From the NCBI RefSeq assembly GCF_900100945.1, contig NZ_FNCG01000017.1, forward strand, positions 62,001-126,000: a DNA stretch of 64,000 nt. The letters are read 5' to 3'. The translations under genes and the position numbers were made by a program. The notes under the pieces were generated by a model. That model searched no databases and was not told the origin of the DNA. It saw only the letters and a program-made list of their open reading frames with translations. Below, piece by piece: positions 1-7,779 of this stretch (its first letter is position 1; every line of letters starts with the position of its first letter). Source of the DNA: Mucilaginibacter gossypii. GTDB lineage: Bacteria; Bacteroidota; Bacteroidia; Sphingobacteriales; Sphingobacteriaceae.

Positions 1-551
1 AAAACCTTCAGCGCTCCCGAACCTATGCCCAGCAAGCCTGATATTACGCCTGCAAAAAGCATCATGAAAAATCCACCGCCTACGTTCCTTACCGAATAGG
101 TTACCTCCCCTGTTGGGCCGGGGAAACTGCCGTTTAATTTTAGCTTTTCGGCTAGTACACTTTTTTGCTGATGGATTTGCTGCGATTTTTTCCGTAACGA
201 CATTACTGCCGAAAGGATCAGGATCACTCCGAATAAAACTGCTATAAAATTAGTCGGGATATAAACCGCTATCAGTGCGCCAACCATGGCGCCAGCCGTT
301 GTGGCAATCTCCAGAAACATCCCCAGCCTGATATTGGTGATTCCTTCTTTAACGTACGCTGCGGCAGAACCTGATGATGTAGCAATAACCGAGATCAGCG
401 AAGCCCCGATGGCGTATTGAATATCCACCCCAAGTAAAATAGTGAGCAGCGGAATAATAACAACCCCGCCACCCAACCCGGTTAACGAGCCCAGCAAGCC
501 CGCCAAATATGACCCAACAAGTATAATAAGTGTTAGTACTGTTACCGACAT
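1..551 (-). CDS. TauE/SafE-family membrane transporter (partial, C-terminus outside window)
   Basis: The reverse strand reads an open frame from an ATG at 551 to the window edge, giving about 183 residues. It starts MSVTVLTLIILVGSYLAGLL, followed by a glycine-rich turn (LTGLGGGVVIIPLL) and alternating hydrophobic helices and short loops. This half-repeat pattern is typical of the TauE/SafE (DUF81) family of predicted sulfite/organosulfonate or other anion exporters in the inner membrane. A second G-rich motif (SGLLGIGSGALKV) begins at the edge, as expected for the second repeat. Substrate cannot be told from sequence. A frame in another phase at 349-648 is a shadow and lacks these helices. 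Confidence 0.8.
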   Translation of the reverse strand, partial: MSVTVLTLIILVGSYLAGLLGSLTGLGGGVVIIPLLTILLGVDIQYAIGASLISVIATSSGSAAAYVKEGITNIRLGMFLEIATTAGAMVGALIAVYIPTNFIAVLFGVILILSAVMSLRKKSQQIHQQKSVLAEKLKLNGSFPGPTGEVTYSVRNVGGGFFMMLFAGVISGLLGIGSGALKV

Positions 552-715
552 AGGGTAATTGATATTTACTGGCTAAAGTAAGGATTTTATCATTAGGTAA
601 GGGAGCCGACAAATCATTGCTTATGTTAATGGTAGTTTTGTAATACAACTATTGAAAATATCCTGATGACAATGAAATGAATCCTCCCAATGAACTAATT
701 TCTTAATTTCGCCCT

Positions 716-2554
716 ATGGGTTACTCAAGTTTACAAGCCTGCATTACCGATCTCGAAAAAAATGGTCACTTGGTTCGTATCAAAGAACAGGTTGATCCCT
801 ATCTGCAAATGGCTGCAATACATTTACGTGTATTTGAAAATGAGGGGCCCGCTATATTATTTGAGAATGTAAAAGGCAGTAAATTCCCCGCAGTATCTAA
901 CCTGTTTGGTACACTCGACAGGTCGAAATTCATATTCAGGGACACGCTCGAAAAGATCAAGGTTCTGGTCGATATTAAAAACGATCCCATAAAGGCTATA
1001 AAAAATCCTTTTAAATATGCAGGTGTTGGCTTAACGGCGCTCTCGGCATTGCCTATGAAAAGCGGTGCAGGCGCGCCTATTAAATTTGGCAAATGCAACA
1101 TCAGCGATATCCCGCAAATTGTAAACTGGCCTATGGATGGTGGCCCGTTTGTTACCATGCCCCAGGTATATACTGAGGATGCCGACAAACCGGGCATTAT
1201 GAACGCCAACCTGGGCATGTACCGCATCCAGCTTGCCGGTAATGACTATGTACAAAACCAGGAGATTGGTTTACATTACCAGATACACCGGGGTATTGGT
1301 GTGCATCAAACCAAAGCCAATGCCAAAGGGCAACCCTTAAAAGTTAGCATTTTTGTAGGCGGACCGCCGGCACATCCGGTAGCTGCCGTAATGCCCCTGC
1401 CCGAAGGCTTATCAGAAATGACTTTTGCAGGCGCATTAGGGAACCGTCGCTTCCGATACTTTTATGATGCCGAAGGTTTCTGTATTTCGGCTGATGCTGA
1501 TTTTGTGATCACTGGCACAGTTATGCCGCACGAAAATAAACCTGAAGGGCCCTTTGGCGATCATTTGGGCTATTACAGTTTGGTACATCCTTTCCCGCTG
1601 ATGAAAGTACATAACGTTTATCACCGTAAAGATGCTGTATGGTCGTTTACTGTGGTTGGTCGCCCGCCGCAGGAGGATACCAGTTTTGGGGCACTAATCC
1701 ACGAAATTACCGGTTCGGCTATTCCTAAAGAAATTCCGGGCTTGCATGCAGTTAATGCTGTTGATGCCGCCGGTGTGCATCCACTGCTCTTCGCTACCGG
1801 CAGCGAGCGCTATACCCCCTATCTTAAAGAGCGTAAGCCGCAGGAGATAGTTACTATCGCCAATCACATATTGGGCAAAGGCCAGCTAAGTCTTGCTAAA
1901 TACCTATTCATTGCCGCGCAGGAAGATGACCCAAAACTTAATGTAAACGATATTGGTGGTTTCCTGAAGCATATTCTGCAAAGGATAGATCTTACCCGCG
2001 ACCTGCATTTTTATACCAATACAACCATCGATACACTTGACTATAGCGGCGAAGGCTTAAACTCGGGTAGTAAATTAGCTGTTACCGTAGCCGGCGAAAT
2101 CAAGCGTGAACTGTGGGCTGAGCTGCCCGATTGGTTTAGTCTCCCCCGCCCCATCAGCGCTTACAAAATGGCCATGCCTGGTGTGCTCATGGTTGAAGTG
2201 CCCAAACATGTAAATCACAAGGACATAGATAATATTATCAGCATTATAGAATACAGCCTGCAGGATGAAGACCTTACCGGCTTGCCCTTAATGGTACTTT
2301 GCGATGATGCCGGTTTCGCCGCACAAACCGTCAACAATTTCGTCTGGGTAACCTTTACCCGCAGCAACCCATCGCATGATATTTACGGTGTGGGCAGCTT
2401 TACCGAACACAAACACTGGGGTTGTAAAGGCCCACTGATTATTGATGCCAGGATAAAACCCCATCACGCCCCTGTGCTTGAACGGGTACCTGAGGTTGAA
2501 AAAACAGTGGACAAATTGGGCGAAAAAGGCGGATCGTTGTTTGGGGTTATTTGA
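716..2554 (+). CDS. UbiD-family prenylated-FMN-dependent decarboxylase
   Basis: This 612-residue protein belongs to the UbiD family, which removes carboxyl groups from aromatic or unsaturated acids using prenylated FMN made by a UbiX partner (none is in the window). Visible motifs are NLGMYR at about 165-170 and HYQIHRG at about 187-193 (metal/flavin site), and EGPFGDH at 277-283, which carries the conserved acidic pair of the active site. Length matches the long bacteroidetal form, which is commonly assigned to menaquinone biosynthesis decarboxylation; that role is inferred. The start ATG sits in a normal Bacteroidota context without a strong Shine-Dalgarno. The gene appears monocistronic; its stop codon directly abuts an inverted repeat. 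Confidence 0.9.
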   Translation: MGYSSLQACITDLEKNGHLVRIKEQVDPYLQMAAIHLRVFENEGPAILFENVKGSKFPAVSNLFGTLDRSKFIFRDTLEKIKVLVDIKNDPIKAIKNPFKYAGVGLTALSALPMKSGAGAPIKFGKCNISDIPQIVNWPMDGGPFVTMPQVYTEDADKPGIMNANLGMYRIQLAGNDYVQNQEIGLHYQIHRGIGVHQTKANAKGQPLKVSIFVGGPPAHPVAAVMPLPEGLSEMTFAGALGNRRFRYFYDAEGFCISADADFVITGTVMPHENKPEGPFGDHLGYYSLVHPFPLMKVHNVYHRKDAVWSFTVVGRPPQEDTSFGALIHEITGSAIPKEIPGLHAVNAVDAAGVHPLLFATGSERYTPYLKERKPQEIVTIANHILGKGQLSLAKYLFIAAQEDDPKLNVNDIGGFLKHILQRIDLTRDLHFYTNTTIDTLDYSGEGLNSGSKLAVTVAGEIKRELWAELPDWFSLPRPISAYKMAMPGVLMVEVPKHVNHKDIDNIISIIEYSLQDEDLTGLPLMVLCDDAGFAAQTVNNFVWVTFTRSNPSHDIYGVGSFTEHKHWGCKGPLIIDARIKPHHAPVLERVPEVEKTVDKLGEKGGSLFGVI

Positions 2555-2639
2555 GTCTGAACCGGGATTAAACAGATTCGGGGATTTATAGGATTTCCAA
2601 TTCTGTTAATTCTTAAATCCTGCAAATTCTTATTCAGAC
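2555..2639. repeat. Intergenic inverted repeat with GTCTGAA / TTCAGAC ends
   Basis: The 85-bp segment starts at the base after the UbiD stop codon with GTCTGAA (2555-2561) and ends with the exact inverse TTCAGAC (2633-2639). The interior repeats GGGATT/GGATTT-type words on one side and AAATCC-type words on the other, so the transcript could fold into one long imperfect hairpin. Similar 'gggattaacctgatcc' and 'gggattacaccgatttttgg' words occur in the gaps near 15840 and 17305, suggesting a dispersed family. It may also end transcription of the decarboxylase gene. Confidence 0.6.
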
Positions 2640-2640
2640 A

Positions 2641-2721
2641 GCGTTAAGGATTGCAGCGGATACCGGCCATGTGGCTAAGGCCCGCGCAGTATGCGCGGAA
2701 AGCCTGGGCCGCAGGCAACGC
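2641..2721. repeat. Compact structured palindromic element (REP-like or small RNA-like)
   Basis: Closing arms GCGTT (2641-2645) and AACGC (2717-2721) enclose two perfect internal hairpins: CCGCGCA/TGCGCGG with a 3-nt loop (2682-2698) and GCCTG/CAGGC with a 5-nt loop (2702-2716). A third weaker pairing is GGCC at 2664-2667 with GGCT at 2672-2675. The GC-rich composition contrasts with the AT-rich surroundings. It encodes no protein. The multi-branched 81-nt fold is consistent with a REP-type element or a structured RNA; sequence alone does not decide. Confidence 0.55.
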
Positions 2722-2852
2722 CATTATTGATTTCGGATCTGGCATGTTCGATTTCGGATTTGAAAATATTATTGTCTTAAAAAGTCACAAGTGAGCCACG
2801 CACAATCAAGCGCGCAACACTTGCGCCAAAAGAAGAAAATACATATATCCTC

Positions 2853-2874
2853 GTTGCCGTGTCCCCACGGCAAC
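2853..2874. repeat. Perfect 9-bp hairpin upstream of dapA
   Basis: GTTGCCGTG (2853-2861), loop TCCC, CACGGCAAC (2866-2874), followed on the plus strand by TTTTGCC. The 494-bp gap 2555-3048 contains this hairpin, the two repeats before it and otherwise AT-rich DNA without a convincing gene. A 70-codon frame at 2791-3003 starts just upstream of the hairpin, reads through it, and resembles no family I recognise, so it is not called. The hairpin could be a terminator or a short dispersed palindrome. Confidence 0.5.
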
Positions 2875-3048
2875 TTTTGCCTTAGCCGAGTATTTAAAGA
2901 GAGGCTCCAATCTATTCAAATTAGATACTTCAATTACTCAAAATCTAACTTTAAACGCAACCAAGGCACTTTTTCAAAAAATAAACCTCTAATAAACTCT
3001 TAATCTACAATCACTAATCACTATATTAGCATCCTTTTAATTTTAATC

Positions 3049-3945
3049 ATGGATATATTTTACGGAACAGGGGTAGCTATGGTAACCCCTTTTCATGCGG
3101 ATGGTCAAATTGACTACAACGGGTTGAGAAACCTGATTGAACATTTGATTGATGGCGGGGTGGAATACCTGGTGTCGTTAGGTACAACCGGCGAAAGTGC
3201 CACATTGAGCGAGGCTGAACGAAAGCAGGTTTGGGCTTTCACAGCCGAAGTGGTAAATAAGCGCGTTGGCCTGGTGGCGGGTATTGGCGGTAATAATACT
3301 CATGAAGTTGTTGAGCAGATAAAATCGTTTGATACAGAAGGCTATGATGCTATACTTTCAGCAAGCCCGCATTATAACAAACCTACCCAGGAGGGCATTT
3401 ATCAGCACTACAGGGCTATAGCACAAAATACTAAACTACCTATAATCCTGTATAACGTACCAAGCCGTACAGGCAGTACCATCAGCGCCGAAACAACTGT
3501 ACGCCTGGCAAAGGAGTTTAAAAACATAATCGGCATCAAAGAAGCATCGGGCAATTTCGACCTGTTTAACCAGTTGATGCGCGACAAACCCGAGGATTTC
3601 CTGTTTATATCAGGCGATGATCCGGTTACTTTGTCCATGATGGCTTTAGGCGGGGTTGGTGCGATATCTGTTATTGGTAATGCTTTGCCGCGTCAATTAT
3701 CTGACATGGTTAGGCTTTTGCTGAATAATGATTATAAAGGCGCGCACGAAGCACATTTTAACCTGATTGAGTTTACCCGATTAATGTTTGCCGAAGGCAG
3801 CCCTGCAGGTGTTAAAACTGCCCTAAAACAATTAGGCATCTGCGGCGATACAGTACGGCTACCATTGGTACAGGTAAGCGAAAAAACTGCAGATGCTATT
3901 GCCGTTGAGCTTAAAAAGCTGGCTCCGGTAGCAGTAAAAGCATAA
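3049..3945 (+). CDS. dapA: 4-hydroxy-tetrahydrodipicolinate synthase
   Basis: DapA condenses pyruvate with aspartate semialdehyde, the first committed step of the diaminopimelate/lysine pathway. The 298-residue length is normal for this (beta/alpha)8 aldolase. Visible signatures: GTTGES at 45-50 (pyruvate carboxylate site), PHYNKP around Tyr109, YNVPSRTG at 135-142 with the catalytic Tyr135 and Arg140, and IGIKEASG with the Schiff-base Lys164. The presence of meso-DAP-type MurE (DNPR motif) in the same window fits a DAP-based peptidoglycan. The gene stands alone, with structured repeats on both sides and a bidirectional terminator after it. Confidence 0.97.
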   Translation: MDIFYGTGVAMVTPFHADGQIDYNGLRNLIEHLIDGGVEYLVSLGTTGESATLSEAERKQVWAFTAEVVNKRVGLVAGIGGNNTHEVVEQIKSFDTEGYDAILSASPHYNKPTQEGIYQHYRAIAQNTKLPIILYNVPSRTGSTISAETTVRLAKEFKNIIGIKEASGNFDLFNQLMRDKPEDFLFISGDDPVTLSMMALGGVGAISVIGNALPRQLSDMVRLLLNNDYKGAHEAHFNLIEFTRLMFAEGSPAGVKTALKQLGICGDTVRLPLVQVSEKTADAIAVELKKLAPVAVKA

Positions 3946-3966
3946 AATACAAGAATCATCTACAAG

Positions 3967-4048
3967 CGTCATTGCTATGTACGAAGCAATCCCCTATTAG
4001 CAGGTATGCCCTGTAAAGTTTGCGATTGCTTCGTACCTAACAATGACG
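3967..4048. repeat. Long imperfect palindrome (CGTCATTG...GAAGCAATC family)
   Basis: The left arm 3967-3991 and right arm 4024-4048 are 25 bp each and complementary with two mismatches; the spacer is 32 bp. The arm words CGTCATTG and ACGAAGCAATC are characteristic of a dispersed intergenic palindrome that I recall from many Bacteroidota genomes. It lies 22 bp after dapA and is followed by TTTTTT, so as RNA it would be a long stem able to stop transcription or protect the dapA 3' end. Confidence 0.7.
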
Positions 4049-4104
4049 TTTTTTATATTCCCTGGAGGGCTTTTTTAGCCACATGTCGAAGCTTTCCATA
4101 AAAT

Positions 4105-4134
4105 AAAAAACCCGGTCAATGGACCGGGTTTTTT
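4105..4134. terminator. Bidirectional intrinsic terminator between dapA and the H1-like gene
   Basis: AAAAAA, stem CCCGGTC (4111-4117), loop AATG, stem GACCGGG (4122-4128), TTTTTT. It is symmetrical, so it can serve dapA from the left and the convergent histone-like gene from the right. Confidence 0.9.
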
Positions 4135-4160
4135 ATTGGAATAAGATGATAAAAATCTTA

Positions 4161-4340
4161 CTAAGCCTCTTTATTCTTCGCCTCCTGAACTTCAAGGCGG
4201 ATTGCCTGTGCCAGGTTTTTTAGATCCTGCATACCTTTACGTACACGTGTACCGGCAGCGCTGTTTCCTTTATTGTAGAATTTGTCGGCGTCGGCCTCTA
4301 AAGCTGCTACAAGCTCTTTTACTTCAGTAAATTTTTTCAT
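4161..4340 (-). CDS. Histone H1-like small basic protein
   Basis: A 59-residue protein, MKKFTEVKELVAALEADADK, followed by FYNKGNSAAGTRVRKGMQDL, ending in a Lys/Glu-rich helix. The FY.KGN.AAGTR.RKGMQ.LK pattern is that of the short bacteroidetal 'histone H1' (Hc1-like) family, predicted to be a DNA-associated, mostly alpha-helical protein; its cellular role is not well defined. The start is supported by an AAAGGAG sequence 7 nt before ATG, an unusually strong Shine-Dalgarno for this phylum, which suggests high expression. It is transcribed alone and ends at the shared terminator with dapA. Confidence 0.9.
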   Translation of the reverse strand: MKKFTEVKELVAALEADADKFYNKGNSAAGTRVRKGMQDLKNLAQAIRLEVQEAKNKEA

Positions 4341-4515
4341 TTAATTACTCCTTTTAAATTTTGAGGTTTATTGTTTTAATTAAAGCTAAGCTAAAATGTT
4401 TTTTGTTAATTAAAAACTTTTAAAGCCAAAAAATACGGCCTTGACAATGGTTTTTTTCCACATTTTTACCGTTTTTACTTTATTAGCTTTTGCTTATTTT
4501 TCATTAAAAAGTTCA

Positions 4516-4557
4516 AATCAAACTTATACTTTAAAATAAGTTTGATTAATAATCAAA
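4516..4557. promoter_or_regulatory. 12-bp perfect inverted repeat between GH125 and H1-like genes
   Basis: AATCAAACTTAT (4516-4527) and ATAAGTTTGATT (4536-4547) are exact inverses with an 8-nt spacer; a third AATCAAA follows at 4551-4557, making a second overlapping palindrome TTTGATT-AAT-AATCAAA. On the minus strand the distal arm leads into a T-rich run, so it may end GH125 transcription. It also lies about 180 bp before the H1-like start, so an operator is possible. The rest of the gap 4341-4654 is AT-rich with nothing else recognisable. Confidence 0.5.
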
Positions 4558-4654
4558 ATACAGAACATAAATTACTATAAATAATATTTACGGCAATCTA
4601 TACACCCTAAACACAGTATTTAAATACTATTAAGTATTAATATATCCAGCGGGT

Positions 4655-6091
4655 TTAAAAAGTCTGCTGCAGTATATCAGGATAGTGCTGATGCACTTTT
4701 AGTATCAATTCGCCAAATAAAGTGTTAGCCCAGGCAAACCATTTGCGGGTAAAGTCCTTTGCATCGTCTTTATTAAAGGATTCGTGCATGAAACCGGTGC
4801 CTGCATGTGTGCTTTTCAGCCATTTGATACACTGTACAATCTCTGCTTTATCGGTTGATGTAATACCGCGCATAATGATTGCCATTGGCCAAATATAACC
4901 TATACCCACGTGCGGACCACCAATGCCTTCGGCAGCTGTGCCTTTAAAATAGTAAGGATTACTATCGCTCAACACAAACTTACGGGTGCTTTGGTACAGC
5001 GGGTCATCAACTTTTACAGAATCAAGATAAGGCAGGGCCAACAGACTCGGAACGTTCGAGTCATCCATGAAAAGTTGATTTCCATAACCATCAACTTCAA
5101 ACGGAATAACCTGGCCAAATTGCGGGTGATTACCCACAGCGTATTGCTTAAGCGCTGCCTGAACCTCATTTGCTAATGCTTTGCAGGCATCAGCGGTGGC
5201 ACTATCATGGCCTATAGTGCTGTACATTTCGGCCATCTGATTTAAGCTTGCTACCGCGAAATAGTTTGACGGGATCAGGAATGGATAAATGGTTGCATCA
5301 TCCGACGGACGGAAGATGGAGCAGATCAAACCAACTGGTTTAACGGGATTCCCATAGCCTCTATTTGGTGCGGTATCACTTTGTGTTTCGGTTTTGCGCT
5401 GGAAAAAGTATGGGCCTTTACCATCCTTACGTTGCTGTTCTTTGAAAGTAGCCAGGATGATCTTACCTGCTTTTTGCCAGCTCTCGTCGAAAAAGCTACT
5501 GTCGCCACTTATTTTCCAATAATTGTAAGCCAGCCTTACAGGGTAGCAAAGTGAATCTATTTCCCATTTGCGCTCGTGCAATTCGGGTTTCATGGTAGTG
5601 CGATCGCTGTCCCATTCGCTGCCGGTTGGGCCCTCGTTAAAGGCATTTGCATACGGGTCAATGATCACGCACTTAGCCTGGCGGCTCAATACACCCTGGA
5701 TTAATTTTTTTAATGCCGGGTCATTTTTAATGAGTGGTAGATACGGCCAAACCTGTGCCGATGAATCACGCATCCACATAGCGTTGATATCGCCCGTGAT
5801 TACGAAGGTATCAGGCTTACCATCTTTTTCAGAATAGTTTACGGTAGTATCTAAAGTGTTTGGATAGCAGTTTTCAAAAAGCCAGGCAACTTCAGGGTCT
5901 TTGATGTCGGCCTTAACCTTTTTAATGATGGCTTCAACAGCCTTGCTGGTGAACTTACGGTCGGCCAGTTTTGGGCGCTGGCTTTCAAAGGCAGGAGCCA
6001 CAGCCGAAGCAAATACAGGAGTTACACCTAAACCGATACCGGCAGCTGCAACGCTGTTAATTTTTATAAAATGTCGTCTGGTTAATTTCAT
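4655..6091 (-). CDS. GH125 family exo-alpha-1,6-mannosidase, Tat-exported
   Basis: A 478-residue secreted glycoside hydrolase of family GH125 (metal-independent inverting exo-alpha-1,6-mannosidase). The N-terminus MKLTRRHFIKINSVAAAGIG has a twin-arginine signal (RRHFIK) followed by a hydrophobic stretch, which is why I start at ATG 6091 rather than at an upstream in-frame ATG that would put 50 unrelated residues before the signal. Family landmarks include INAMWMRDSSAQVWPY near 120 and GGPHVGIGYIWPM near 400. It probably works in the periplasm on host or fungal mannan-type glycans; no SusC/SusD pair is nearby. The gene stands alone. Confidence 0.88.
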   Translation of the reverse strand: MKLTRRHFIKINSVAAAGIGLGVTPVFASAVAPAFESQRPKLADRKFTSKAVEAIIKKVKADIKDPEVAWLFENCYPNTLDTTVNYSEKDGKPDTFVITGDINAMWMRDSSAQVWPYLPLIKNDPALKKLIQGVLSRQAKCVIIDPYANAFNEGPTGSEWDSDRTTMKPELHERKWEIDSLCYPVRLAYNYWKISGDSSFFDESWQKAGKIILATFKEQQRKDGKGPYFFQRKTETQSDTAPNRGYGNPVKPVGLICSIFRPSDDATIYPFLIPSNYFAVASLNQMAEMYSTIGHDSATADACKALANEVQAALKQYAVGNHPQFGQVIPFEVDGYGNQLFMDDSNVPSLLALPYLDSVKVDDPLYQSTRKFVLSDSNPYYFKGTAAEGIGGPHVGIGYIWPMAIIMRGITSTDKAEIVQCIKWLKSTHAGTGFMHESFNKDDAKDFTRKWFAWANTLFGELILKVHQHYPDILQQTF

Positions 6092-6205
6092 GGTTTTGAT
6101 ATGGTAGGCGTAAAAATAGAAAAGGGTTTTTGTTAAACAAAAAAGCTTGCTAAAATAATTTAGAAACGTTTTATCAAGGATTTTTAAGGGGTGGTAATCT
6201 TCAAC

Positions 6206-6305
6206 GTAGAGATGCATCACATACGTCTGCCCAAGGGGCAAAAGCTCCTCCCCATTTATTCACCATAGCGGCATTTCAAACGGGAGATGCATGTGATGCC
6301 TCTAC
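6206..6305. repeat. Inverted repeat GTAGAGATGCATCACAT... (100 bp)
   Basis: GTAGAGATGCATCACATACG at 6206 and the inverse ending CCTCTAC at 6305 form imperfect 24-25 bp arms around a 51-bp spacer. The GTAGAGACGCATCACATGCGTCTC-type word is a dispersed intergenic palindrome I recall from Bacteroidota. It occupies most of the gap between the GH125 and oxoamine synthase genes. Confidence 0.65.
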
Positions 6306-6314
6306 ATCAAATGC

Positions 6315-6349
6315 AAAAAAACAAAAAAAGCCCCGGATCTCTCCGAGGC
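6315..6349 (-). terminator. Intrinsic terminator of the oxoamine synthase gene
   Basis: Read on the minus strand: stem GCCTCGG, short loop, CCGGGGC (one wobble pair), then a run of seven T and more T-rich sequence. It lies just beyond the stop codon at 6372. Confidence 0.85.
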
Positions 6350-6371
6350 TTCTAAGTATTATCAAATGCGT

Positions 6372-7616
6372 TTAAGCAATTTCCAGTTTATTCTCTTTGT
6401 AATAACCGGCCTTTAATTTTTCACCGATAGCGCTGTACGCATCAAGAGTACGTTGTACATCCTCCAAACTATGAGCCGCTGTTGGGATCAGCCTTAGTAC
6501 AATTAAGCCTTTAGGGATAACCGGGTACACTACTATTGAGCAAAAGATACCATAATTCTCGCGCAAGTCTCGGGTTAAGGCTGTGGCCTCAAAAAGATCA
6601 CCCTTTAGAAATACCGGGGTAACCATAGTGTTTGAAGCACCCAGATCAAAGCCACGCTCTTTTAAACCTGCTTGCAAGGTATTTGCAATCAACCATAATT
6701 TCTCGCGAAGTTCTGGTTGAGTCTTTAACATTTCAAAGCGTTTTTTCAAACCTAATACCATAGGCATTGGCAACGCCTTGGCAAAAGTTTGCGAACGCAT
6801 GTTGTAGCGCAGGTAGTGGATAATATCCTGATCGGCAGCTACAAAAGCGCCAATACCCGCCATTGATTTGGCAAAGGTGGCAAAGTACACATCCACCTCG
6901 TCCATACAATCCTGCTCTTCATGTGTACCCGCACCGGTTTTACCCATGGTACCAAAACCGTGTGCGTCATCAACCAGTAAACGGAAGTTAAATTTCTTTT
7001 TAAGGTCGGCAACTGCTTTAAGTTTGCCTTGCGCACCCGACATACCAAAAACACCTTCGGTAATTAACAGGATACCGCCGCCGGTTTGTTCGGTTAGGCG
7101 AGTTGCACGTTCAAGCTGTTTTTCGCAGCTTTCAATATCGTTGTGCTGGTAAACAAAGCGTTTACCCATATGTAAACGTACACCATCAATAATACAGGCG
7201 TGCGATTCGGCATCGTAAACAATAACGTCATTCCGGTCAACCAGCGCATCAATTATAGATACCATTCCCTGGTAACCGTAATTTAGCAAAAAGGCCGATT
7301 GCTTGCCAACAAAGGCAGCCAGGTTGTTCTCCAGCTCTTCGTGATGAATTGAGTTCCCCGACATCATTCTTGCGCCCATAGGGTAAGCCATACCGTAATC
7401 AGCAGCAGCTTGCGCGTCGGCCTGCCTTACTTCGGGATGATTAGCCAAGCCAAGGTAGTTATTCAGGCTCCAAACTAAATGCTCTTTTCCCTTAAACTCC
7501 ATGTGCGGGCCTATCTCACCTTCCAGCTTAGGAAAAGAAAAATAACCATGCGACCACTTTTGATGCTGACCTATCGGCCCACCCAAGCTTTTTGTTATTT
7601 TATCAAATAAATCCAA
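6372..7616 (-). CDS. Alpha-oxoamine synthase (Kbl/BioF/serine palmitoyltransferase-like)
   Basis: A 414-residue fold-type I PLP enzyme of the alpha-oxoamine synthase family, which condenses an amino acid with an acyl-CoA and releases CO2. Visible are NNYLGLANHPEV near 52, GARMMSG near 81, His139 (ESHACI) that stacks on PLP, VDDAHGFG at 215-222 with the PLP-binding Asp217, and the Schiff-base Lys250 in TFAKSMAG. Members make 2-amino-3-ketobutyrate, 8-amino-7-oxononanoate, 3-ketosphinganine or a cysteate-derived sulfonolipid precursor. The context (alone, terminator on one side, repeat on the other) does not select between them; in this phylum a sphingoid or sulfonolipid base role is plausible. 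Confidence 0.85.
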   Translation of the reverse strand: MDLFDKITKSLGGPIGQHQKWSHGYFSFPKLEGEIGPHMEFKGKEHLVWSLNNYLGLANHPEVRQADAQAAADYGMAYPMGARMMSGNSIHHEELENNLAAFVGKQSAFLLNYGYQGMVSIIDALVDRNDVIVYDAESHACIIDGVRLHMGKRFVYQHNDIESCEKQLERATRLTEQTGGGILLITEGVFGMSGAQGKLKAVADLKKKFNFRLLVDDAHGFGTMGKTGAGTHEEQDCMDEVDVYFATFAKSMAGIGAFVAADQDIIHYLRYNMRSQTFAKALPMPMVLGLKKRFEMLKTQPELREKLWLIANTLQAGLKERGFDLGASNTMVTPVFLKGDLFEATALTRDLRENYGIFCSIVVYPVIPKGLIVLRLIPTAAHSLEDVQRTLDAYSAIGEKLKAGYYKENKLEIA

Positions 7617-7779
7617 AATGAATTGTTTTTATAAATTTAGTTGCAAATATAGCCGTTAAAACACCTTTAAACAATAGCTATAACTTTTTAGAATAGCTTA
7701 TAACCAACGGAAGAGAAACAAGAAACCAAGAGGTAAGAATCAAGAGAAGAAATATTCTTTGGCCTAAATATAAAACGGC

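Noticed and set aside
349..648. 99-codon minus-strand frame overlapping the TauE/SafE gene
   Set aside because: It is in a different phase from the frame with the membrane-helix pattern and the GG-rich family motif.
2641..2721. tRNA or tmRNA-like gene suggested by the 81-nt size and stems
   Set aside because: No acceptor stem with CCA, no anticodon arm and no T-loop consensus (GTTCGAATC) are present.
2791..3003. 70-codon open frame upstream of dapA
   Set aside because: No recognisable family, it reads straight through a perfect 9-bp hairpin, and the composition is that of the surrounding non-coding DNA.
4655..6241. Longer GH125 reading from ATG 6241
   Set aside because: It would place 50 residues, partly encoded by the repeat at 6206-6305, before a clear twin-arginine signal peptide.
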